A stretch of 10,999 nt of DNA from Alphaproteobacteria bacterium (GTDB lineage Bacteria > Pseudomonadota > Alphaproteobacteria > Rhodobacterales > Rhodobacteraceae). The position numbers were made by a program, and so were the translations under genes. How positions within the stretch are numbered: position 1 is the stretch's first letter; each line of letters starts with the position of its first letter. The notes below the pieces were generated by a model. The model was not told where the DNA came from. It saw only the letters and a program-made list of their open reading frames with translations, and ran no database searches. Location: the NCBI GenBank assembly GCA_013151535.1, contig JAADIC010000325.1, positions 1-10,999 on the forward strand, in the 5' to 3' direction. Below, piece after piece: positions 5,873 through 10,999 of this stretch.

Positions 5873-6901
5873 TCAACCGCCGTGCACAAGCCGGTTGGCG
5901 ATTGTAATCGGCAGCAGCACCACCATGCGCCCGCCATTGTTGGTTTTCCCCGCCAATGTACCCGCCGCATCGCCCGAGCCAAAGAAAATATCGGCCCGCT
6001 GCGGGCCTTTGATGGCCGAACCTACGTCTTGCGCTATCATCAAACGGCGCATCGGGTTCGCTCCGCCTTTTTCGATCCAGACGGGCGCGCCCATCTGGGT
6101 GAATTTTGGATCGACCGCGATCGAGCGCAAGGCCGTGATCGGCCGATCCAACGCCCCTTGCGGACCGGTATCGGTTGTCGAAACTTCAATCCGGCGAAAG
6201 AACACATAAGAGGCATTGAACTGCAACGCCTTCTTGCCAGCCTCGGGATTTTTACGCACCCAGTTTCGTATTCCGCCAATCGAGGCGATTTGCTGGCTGA
6301 TCTGTCCGTTTCGCACCATTTCACGCGCCGCAGAGCGGTAAACATGGCCGTTTTCACCCGCATAACCAACTCGAATGATATTGCCATTGGTCAGCTTGAT
6401 CCGGCCCGATCCCTGAATATGCAGATAATACGCCTCGACCGGATCATCGATATAGGCGATCTCAAGGCCCTTATGCTCCAGCGCGCCGTTGTCAATTGCG
6501 GCGCGGGTCAGGTTCGGGTCTTTCGGCTTTAGATCCTTGGGTTTCATATAGATCGGATATTGGTATTTACCGACTTTATAGAGCGACCCGTTCAGATCGG
6601 GCTCAAAATAGCCGGTAAAAAGCGCGTTGTTTTCCGGGCGCACCACGACCGGCACAAAGAAGGTTTCAAAAAAGGTTTTTCCGTTTGGATGGCTGGCAGC
6701 CAGTTTGCAAAGGGGTTTCCATTCGGGGCCGTTAATGTCCTTGCAGGATTTCAGAAACGTCGCCAGGGCCGCATCTTGATTATCGTTTTCCCAACCCAAA
6801 AGCTGGTCAAAGCGGATAATCCGGCTGGCGTTACCCGCCAGCGCCGCGCTGGTTGATGTCAGAAAAACCGCGCAGCCGAGTATTGCTGCCGCTAACCTCA
6901 T
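5873..6901 (-). CDS. mltA: MltA-type membrane-bound/periplasmic lytic transglycosylase
   Basis: MltA cleaves the MurNAc-GlcNAc bond of peptidoglycan with formation of 1,6-anhydroMurNAc, acting in the periplasm during wall growth and turnover. I place the start at 6901, giving 342 residues; a longer in-frame start at 6964 is unlikely because the true start follows as ATGA overlapping the tim44 stop and opens with a signal peptide (MRLAAAILGC...SAALA, predicted cut after about residue 22). MltA domain motifs: LFTGYFEP (94-101), AYYLHIQGSGRI (157-168) and VGYAGENGH (178-186). The C-terminal 3D domain carries AQDVGSAIKG (290-299) and RADIFFGSG (302-310); Asp292 or Asp304 should be the catalytic acid. 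E. coli MltA is a lipoprotein; here no good lipobox precedes the cleavage site, so the protein may be soluble in the periplasm. Confidence 0.94.
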   Translation of the reverse strand: MRLAAAILGCAVFLTSTSAALAGNASRIIRFDQLLGWENDNQDAALATFLKSCKDINGPEWKPLCKLAASHPNGKTFFETFFVPVVVRPENNALFTGYFEPDLNGSLYKVGKYQYPIYMKPKDLKPKDPNLTRAAIDNGALEHKGLEIAYIDDPVEAYYLHIQGSGRIKLTNGNIIRVGYAGENGHVYRSAAREMVRNGQISQQIASIGGIRNWVRKNPEAGKKALQFNASYVFFRRIEVSTTDTGPQGALDRPITALRSIAVDPKFTQMGAPVWIEKGGANPMRRLMIAQDVGSAIKGPQRADIFFGSGDAAGTLAGKTNNGGRMVVLLPITIANRLVHGG

Positions 6902-7560
6902 CCGCCGGTCGAAACCAATTTCCAGTTCGGATCTTCGCTGCCCATGACACGCGCGAATGACCACACGTCTTTCTGGCGCTTGATCTCTTCCGCGTTGCCT
7001 TCGACGATCTCACCCGCCTGATCGCGCACGACCGAGGTCAGTTCAGCCACAAACTTGATGGTAACTTCGCCCTCATTGGTGGTGCGATTAAACTCTGCCG
7101 CCGTCAGTTTCAACTCGCGCACACCGATAAAGGTGGCGTCAATGCGCAAACCCTCGGCCTCGCGCGCCTCGATGACATTGGCGAAACTGGTATAAACATC
7201 ACCAGACAGAAATTGCTTCAGCAAATCCTTGTCGCCATCTTCAAACGCCATCAGCAGCATTTCGTAAGCGCCACGCGCACCTGACAGAAACTCGGTCACG
7301 TTGAAATCCGGTTCGGCGGTTTTCATGGCGGCAAGGGCAAGGCCCGATTTGCTTTTGGGATCGACGTGATCGGCGATATCGGGATCATCGCCAGCCTCGA
7401 CAACCTCAAGATTGGGGCGCGAGCGTGCCGGCCCCGACTGCCCGTTCATCTTTGGCTTCTGCTCAAAACCTTCACGAGTTCCAAGCGTGCTTTTGAGGCG
7501 CAGCACCAGAAACACGGCAACCCCTGCAAGGACGAGAAGTTGGATGAGGGCATTGCTCAT
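6898..7560 (-). CDS. Tim44-like domain protein (TimA-type), membrane anchored
   Basis: The 220-residue protein has a single N-terminal membrane segment (about 3-20, ALIQLLVLAGVAVFLVLRLK), followed by the conserved LGTREGFE (26-33), a low-complexity Pro/Gly/acidic linker, and a C-terminal Tim44-like domain (about 88-218), with FLSGARGAYEMLLMAFEDGD, then DVYTSFANVIEAREAEG. Bacterial relatives of mitochondrial Tim44 are widespread in alphaproteobacteria (TimA in Caulobacter); their precise role is unsettled, though a link to inner-membrane or envelope processes is likely. It has a good Shine-Dalgarno (AGGAG, 9 bases before the ATG). It leads the operon and its TGA overlaps the mltA ATG. Divergent from fxsA, a frequent neighbour in this order. 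Confidence 0.9.
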   Translation of the reverse strand: MSNALIQLLVLAGVAVFLVLRLKSTLGTREGFEQKPKMNGQSGPARSRPNLEVVEAGDDPDIADHVDPKSKSGLALAAMKTAEPDFNVTEFLSGARGAYEMLLMAFEDGDKDLLKQFLSGDVYTSFANVIEAREAEGLRIDATFIGVRELKLTAAEFNRTTNEGEVTIKFVAELTSVVRDQAGEIVEGNAEEIKRQKDVWSFARVMGSEDPNWKLVSTGG

Positions 7561-7680
7561 TTTAGGCGGCTCCTGAAATTTTTCACCCGATCATAGTAAC
7601 CGGGCCGTTTTGCACATATGTATGTCAGGCGCGGGGTCAAGTCCACCACGCGCGCATAATGGAAAGGACAAAGGTTTACC
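7561..7680. other. Divergent intergenic region, tim44-like / fxsA
   Basis: These 120 bases carry the 5' signals of two divergent units. Ribosome sites are clear: AGGAG for the tim44-like gene (minus strand, around 7570-7574) and AAAGG for fxsA (7670-7674), six bases before the ATG. Possible -10 elements are CATAAT at 7655-7660 (plus strand) and TATGAT on the minus strand around 7591-7596, but neither has a good -35. A small palindrome, ACATATGT, occurs at 7614-7621. No coding or RNA gene was recognised. Confidence 0.4.
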
Positions 7681-8181
7681 ATGTGGCTGTTGCTGATATT
7701 CATTGTTGTTCCGATTGTCGAGATCGGGCTGTTCATTCAGGTCGGTGGGGCGATCGGGCTTTGGCCGACACTGGCGATTGTCATTCTGACTGCAATTGCC
7801 GGTACAGCCCTGATGCGCGCGCAAGGTATCATGACGCTGAAGCGGCTGCAAAATTCGCTGTCTGACGGCACGAATCCCGCTGATCCTATGGCGCAGGGGG
7901 CGATGATCCTTGTGGCGGGGGTTTTATTGCTGACACCTGGGTTTTTCACCGACGGGCTGGGGTTTGCCCTGCTTTTGCCGCCGGTGCGCACGATGCTTAT
8001 TCGGTGGGCTGCCAGCCGAATCAGGACGGGCGGCTTCACATTTACCGCAAGCACTATGGGCGGCGGTCAGAGCCCGAAACGGCCCCCGCAAGGTTCACAG
8101 ACAATTGATGGCGACTATTCTGTTTTGGACGATGATGACACACAACCGCCAGAAAACCCTTCTGGCCGGGTGAATCGCTGA
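7681..8181 (+). CDS. fxsA: FxsA family inner-membrane protein
   Basis: FxsA is a small cytoplasmic-membrane protein; in E. coli its overproduction relieves F-plasmid exclusion of phage T7 by sequestering PifA, but its normal function is unknown. This 166-residue protein shows the family pattern: an opening helix with P11 and E14 (FIVVPIVEIGLFIQVG, 7-22), a second helix with TLAIVILTAIAGTALMRAQG (30-49), a third segment with ILVAGVLLLTPGFFTDGLG (76-94), and LLLPPVRTML (97-106). The hydrophilic C-terminal tail (about 113-166) is poorly conserved in the family and ends in an acidic stretch (VLDDDDTQPPE). Its start is fixed by AAAGG six bases upstream. secB follows 85 bases downstream on the same strand. 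Confidence 0.93.
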   Translation: MWLLLIFIVVPIVEIGLFIQVGGAIGLWPTLAIVILTAIAGTALMRAQGIMTLKRLQNSLSDGTNPADPMAQGAMILVAGVLLLTPGFFTDGLGFALLLPPVRTMLIRWAASRIRTGGFTFTASTMGGGQSPKRPPQGSQTIDGDYSVLDDDDTQPPENPSGRVNR

Positions 8182-8266
8182 AATCAGCCGTTTTGTGCGA
8201 TTGTCGCGGGTTTATGGACCTGCTAACCATTGCGCCGGACTCAAAAACTTAATTCAGGAGCTGTAA
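8182..8266. other. Spacer between fxsA and secB with secB ribosome site
   Basis: This 85-base gap ends in AGGAG at 8256-8260, six bases before the secB ATG, a strong ribosome site. No stem-loop plus T-run terminator for fxsA and no well-matched -35/-10 pair was found, so secB could be co-transcribed with fxsA or have its own weak-consensus promoter. Confidence 0.4.
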
Positions 8267-8767
8267 ATGGCTGACGAAAACAACAACGAAACCAAGGCCG
8301 CCGAAGTGCAGCCGCCCAAGATGCAGGTTCTGGGTCAATTCATCCGCGATATGTCGTTTGAAAACGTCGCCGCGCAGAAGGGTTACGAGGGTAACACCCA
8401 GCCGGATATTCAGGTGCAGGTCAATCTTGACGCCCGCAAGCGCGAGAATGACGGCAATTTCGAGGTGATCCTGAAGCTGAACATCGAAAGCAAAAGCAAG
8501 GAGATGGACGCGATTCTGTTCATCCTTGAAATTGAATATGGTGGTGTGTTCTCGATTGAAAACGTGCCGGATGACCAGATGCATCCGTTTCTGATGATCG
8601 AATGCCCGCGCATGATTTTCCCGTATCTGCGCCGGATCGTTGGCGACGTGACCCGCGACGGTGGTTATCCACCGCTAAACCTTGAAAACATCGATTTCCT
8701 GGCGCTTTACCGCAACGAAATCGCCCGGCGTGTCGAGGCCGAGAAGGCCGGTCAACCAATCGCTTAG
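8267..8767 (+). CDS. secB: SecB, protein-export chaperone
   Basis: SecB is a cytoplasmic homotetramer that binds unfolded precursor proteins and passes them to SecA for export through SecYEG. The 166-residue sequence carries the family motifs: FIRDMSFENV (25-34), LEIEYGGVFSIENVP (87-101), and the highly conserved ECPRMIFPYLRRIVGDVTRD (112-131) followed by GGYPPLNLENIDFLALY (132-148), which includes the SecA-binding and dimer interfaces. The N-terminal 17 residues are acidic and variable, and the C-terminal tail (AEKAGQPIA) is short. Length is close to the usual 150-170. The ATG follows AGGAG by six bases. Its TAG stop overlaps the dnaQ stop tail to tail by four bases. Confidence 0.98.
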   Translation: MADENNNETKAAEVQPPKMQVLGQFIRDMSFENVAAQKGYEGNTQPDIQVQVNLDARKRENDGNFEVILKLNIESKSKEMDAILFILEIEYGGVFSIENVPDDQMHPFLMIECPRMIFPYLRRIVGDVTRDGGYPPLNLENIDFLALYRNEIARRVEAEKAGQPIA

Positions 8768-9459
8768 TGCAGCTTTGACCAGTGGGGGCTGTCCCCCAGG
8801 GTTTCGATAAACGCTTTATGCCGCTCCGCTTCCTGATCCGTCAGGCGGGGCGGCAATTTGTTTGGCCGTGCTGACGGTTTCCAGTTTTCTGGTTCGGTCA
8901 CATTTGAACCGGTCGTTCGCTGCCCCGCCGCCAAAACCAGATCAGGTTGCCGCCCACCGATCAACTCCAGATACACCGCGGCCAGCAATTTGGAGTCAAG
9001 CAGCGCCCCGTGTTTTTCGCGGTCTGTATTGTCCACGGCGAACCGCCGACACAGCGCATCAAGCGAGTTTTGCGCGCCCGGAAATTTACGCCGCGCAATT
9101 TCCAGCGTGTCAATCGCCTGATCCATCGGCAGTTTGTCGCGATTGACCCAATCCAGCTCGGCATTCAGAAACTTCATATCAAAGCTGGCGTTGTGAATGA
9201 CCAGTTTTGCGGTGCCGATAAACGCGATGAAATCAGCCGCGATGTCTTTGAAAACCGGTTTGTCGGCCAGAAACTTGTCGGCCAGCCCATGGATATCAAA
9301 CGCGTCTTTCGGCATGGGGCGCTGGGGGTTGATATATTGGTGATAGGTGTCGCCCGTGGGCATGTGGTTGAACAACTCAACCGCGCCGATTTCAACGATC
9401 CGGTCGCCTGAACTGGGATCAAAGCCGGTGGTTTCCGTATCCAGAACGATTTCACGCAT
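8764..9459 (-). CDS. dnaQ: DNA polymerase III epsilon subunit (3'-5' proofreading exonuclease)
   Basis: DnaQ provides proofreading to the replicative polymerase. All DEDDh exonuclease motifs are present: ExoI DTETTGFD (D7, E9), ExoII HNASFD (D94), ExoIII with H150 and D155 (KHGALLDSKLLAAVYLEL). Length is 231 residues, near E. coli's 243. The linker after the exonuclease domain (about 172-205) contains AAGQRTTG where E. coli has its beta-clamp-binding QTSMAF; no obvious clamp motif is seen, but the C-terminal tail (RLTDQEAERHKAFIETLG, about 205-222) is conserved-looking and probably holds the alpha-subunit contact. The start is set by an 8-base overlap with the coaE stop (ATGCGTGA, 9459-9452), suggesting coupled translation. 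It is the last gene of the maf-aroE-coaE-dnaQ operon. Confidence 0.96.
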   Translation of the reverse strand: MREIVLDTETTGFDPSSGDRIVEIGAVELFNHMPTGDTYHQYINPQRPMPKDAFDIHGLADKFLADKPVFKDIAADFIAFIGTAKLVIHNASFDMKFLNAELDWVNRDKLPMDQAIDTLEIARRKFPGAQNSLDALCRRFAVDNTDREKHGALLDSKLLAAVYLELIGGRQPDLVLAAGQRTTGSNVTEPENWKPSARPNKLPPRLTDQEAERHKAFIETLGDSPHWSKLH

Positions 9460-10069
9460 TGTTTTTTATCCTGTTCGTGATGTCTTTCAAAACCCGTTCC
9501 ACAGCCATTTGGGCGGCTTCCAGCGAGGTTGTTTCAATAACATAGTCCGCTTTTGTACGTTTTTCAGCATCCGGCATTTGTGAGAGCAGGATTTTCTCAA
9601 AATGTGCTTCGGTCATACCGGCACGCTCCAGAACGCGCTGTTTTTGGGTTTCCGAAGGCGCGCTAACCACAAGAACCGCGTCAACATTGGCCGCACCACC
9701 GGTTTCAAACAGCAGAGGCACATCAACGACCACCAGCTTTCGCCCTTTGCTCGCAGCCCGGGCGATGAACTTTTGCCGGTCCTGCGCCACCAGCGGATGC
9801 ACAATGCGCTCGATCTGTTTGAGCGCGGTTTCATCACGCGCGATCCAGTCGCGCAATCGCGCGCGATCCACCGCCCCTTTGACAATCGCGGCAGGGTGGA
9901 TTTCACCGATACCAGCAACCGCCGCGCCGCCTTTGCCATAAAGCCGGTGCACCGCAGTATCTGCATCCCAAACCGGCACGCCCAGATCATGGAAAAACCC
10001 CGCCGTGGTGGATTTCCCCATACCGATGGAGCCGGTCAGGCCAAGGATGAAGGGCCGCTTGTCAGTCAT
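9452..10069 (-). CDS. coaE: Dephospho-CoA kinase
   Basis: CoaE catalyses the last step of coenzyme A synthesis, phosphorylating the 3' hydroxyl of the dephospho-CoA ribose with ATP. The 205-residue protein opens with a P-loop GLTGSIGMGKST (10-21), followed by the substrate-binding DADTAVHRLY (35-44), IVHPLV (89-94), the conserved VVDVPLLFETG (114-124), and the lid/nucleotide motif LSQMPDAEKRTKADYVIE (162-179). The usual family motif is RQ-x-P; here it is SQMP, a common variant position. Translation starts at an ATGA shared with the aroE stop (10069-10066) and ends overlapping the dnaQ start by 8 bases, so it is coupled on both sides. Confidence 0.97.
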   Translation of the reverse strand: MTDKRPFILGLTGSIGMGKSTTAGFFHDLGVPVWDADTAVHRLYGKGGAAVAGIGEIHPAAIVKGAVDRARLRDWIARDETALKQIERIVHPLVAQDRQKFIARAASKGRKLVVVDVPLLFETGGAANVDAVLVVSAPSETQKQRVLERAGMTEAHFEKILLSQMPDAEKRTKADYVIETTSLEAAQMAVERVLKDITNRIKNNA

Positions 10070-10902
10070 GGTGCCAAAACCGCCGCGCGCAGGGCGTCAT
10101 CGACTTTTGGTTTCTTGCGGAACCAGTTTTCAAATCCGGGGACAGCCTGATGCAGCAACATGCCGATACCATCAACCGTCACGCAACCCCTGGCCGCCGC
10201 CGCTTTCAGCAGATCGGTTTGCAGGGGCGTATAAACGATATCGGTTACCAGGGTTCCGGCCTTTATCCGGCCAAGATCAATCTGAAGCGGTTGCTGCCCC
10301 TGCATGCCCAACGAGGTTGTGTTGATAAGGGTGCAAGCACCTGCCAGCTCACCGCTGATTTTTGTCCAGTCGAGCACTTTGATCCGTGCCCCAAAATGTT
10401 CCCGCAGCATATCGGCGCGGTTTCGGGTGCGGTTGGCCAGCCAGATCTCGGGCACCCCTTCAGACAAAAGGGCCGAGATCACCGCCCGCGATGCCCCACC
10501 AGCCCCCAGAACCAGGGCCGGGCCGATGCTGGCCTGCCAGCTCGGGGCAAGCTGTTTGACATTCGCGATAAAGCCGTAACCATCTGTATTATCTGCCTGA
10601 ATTCGCCCGTCCTTGCGAAACGTAATGGTGTTAGCCGCACCAATCAGGGCAGCACGATCGGTGATGACATCAGCCAGCGCCAAAACCGTTTCCTTAAACG
10701 GCAAGGTCACGTTCACGCCGCGAAAGCCCAGCGACGGCAGGGATTTCAAACCCTTCTCGAATGTCTCGCGGGTCAGTTCCATCGGGATATAATGGCCGTT
10801 AATGCCGTATTTTTGCAGCCAGAACCCATGCAGGCGCGGCGACAGCGAATGGCTGATGGGTGATCCGATCACACCAGCAAGGGGAATTGCGGCGTCATTC
10901 AT
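10066..10902 (-). CDS. aroE: Shikimate dehydrogenase (NADP+)
   Basis: AroE reduces 3-dehydroshikimate to shikimate with NADPH, the fourth step of aromatic amino acid and folate precursor synthesis. The 278-residue protein is the usual length. Substrate-site motifs are GSPISHSLSP (13-22), NVTLPFK (64-70, catalytic K70) and NTDG (105-108, catalytic D107). The Rossmann dinucleotide motif GAGGASRA is at 133-140, with ANRTRNRA (156-163) following beta-2, where Arg residues favour NADP+ over NAD+. NTTSLGM (194-200) and GIGMLLHQA (245-253) complete the fold signature. It starts at an ATGA shared with the end of maf and ends at an ATGA shared with coaE. Confidence 0.97.
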   Translation of the reverse strand: MNDAAIPLAGVIGSPISHSLSPRLHGFWLQKYGINGHYIPMELTRETFEKGLKSLPSLGFRGVNVTLPFKETVLALADVITDRAALIGAANTITFRKDGRIQADNTDGYGFIANVKQLAPSWQASIGPALVLGAGGASRAVISALLSEGVPEIWLANRTRNRADMLREHFGARIKVLDWTKISGELAGACTLINTTSLGMQGQQPLQIDLGRIKAGTLVTDIVYTPLQTDLLKAAAARGCVTVDGIGMLLHQAVPGFENWFRKKPKVDDALRAAVLAP

Positions 10903-10999
10903 GCTTGAATTGCTCCGATGGTGGCAAGGTGGTTCAGAAGGTCCAGCAATGGCATCCCCAACACGTTGAAATAGTCGCCCTCGATCTTTGAAAACAGTC
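10899..10999 (-). CDS. Maf-family nucleotide pyrophosphatase, C-terminal fragment
   Basis: Only the last 32 or so codons lie in the window; the gene continues beyond base 10999. The readable end is LFSKIEGDYFNVLGMPLLDL, then a tail ending in IGAIQA and TGA. The SKIEGDYFNVLGLPL motif is the conserved C-terminus of Maf/YhdE/YceF proteins, which hydrolyse nucleoside triphosphates, including modified pyrimidines, to monophosphates, sanitising the nucleotide pool. Which Maf subfamily it belongs to cannot be told from the fragment. Its stop shares ATGA with the aroE start, making it the upstream member of the maf-aroE-coaE-dnaQ operon. Confidence 0.88.
   Translation of the reverse strand, partial: LFSKIEGDYFNVLGMPLLDLLNHLATIGAIQA

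Noticed and set aside
6902..6964. Extended N-terminus of MltA from an upstream in-frame start at 6964
   Set aside because: The extra 21 residues overlap the tim44-like gene and would bury the signal peptide; the ATGA-coupled start at 6901 is much more plausible.
7614..7621. ACATATGT palindrome in the tim44/fxsA intergenic region
   Set aside because: Eight bases of symmetry is easily due to chance and there is no second copy nearby or matching regulator.
8660..8675. GGTGGTTATCCACC, containing an 8/9 match to a DnaA box (TTATCCACA) and a small inverted repeat
   Set aside because: It encodes the conserved SecB segment DGGYPP, so coding constraint explains it; no cluster of further DnaA boxes was seen, although this gene block is often near the origin in alphaproteobacteria.
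10150..10863. 237-codon plus-strand open frame
   Set aside because: It is antisense to aroE, which has all catalytic motifs; no family features in the translation.

Overview
The window looks like a core chromosomal segment of an alphaproteobacterium, most likely Rhodobacterales (Rhodobacter/Roseobacter group). Reasons: the run maf-aroE-coaE-dnaQ facing secB, followed by fxsA, a Tim44-domain gene, mltA and an Smr gene; HslV with a short N-terminal propeptide; and moderately GC-rich coding sequence (36 of 60 bases counted at 2281-2340). The species cannot be named from sequence alone.

Layout. 1-1399 (minus): 5' two-thirds or more of a U32-family gene resembling TrhP/YegQ, cut by the window edge. 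1400-1561: divergent intergenic region. 1562-3428 (plus): hslV-hslU, an ATP-dependent two-component protease. 3425-3965 (minus): a BrnT/BrnA type II toxin-antitoxin pair, the only clearly accessory element. 3966-4053: AT-rich divergent region. 4054-5289 (plus): an MFS transporter of unknown substrate. 5273-7560 (minus): tim44-like, mltA, smr operon. 7561-7680: divergent intergenic region. 7681-8767 (plus): fxsA and secB. 8764-10999 (minus): maf (partial), aroE, coaE, dnaQ operon.

The genes are packed very tightly. Transcription blocks alternate in direction, and all three convergent junctions overlap tail to tail (4, 17 and 4 bases), with no room for conventional intergenic terminators. Within operons most neighbours share start and stop bases (ATGA, or an 8-base ATG...TGA overlap), which suggests translational coupling. 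The functions are mostly housekeeping: protein quality control (HslUV) and export (SecB), cell-envelope work (MltA, Tim44-like, FxsA), tRNA modification (U32), shikimate and CoA synthesis (AroE, CoaE), replication proofreading (DnaQ) and nucleotide sanitation (Maf).

I found no RNA gene, insertion sequence, prophage, CRISPR array or evident undescribed system. The points most worth a second look are the brnTA insertion directly abutting hslU, the perfect 14-base palindrome over the brnT start, and the repeated tail-to-tail overlaps.
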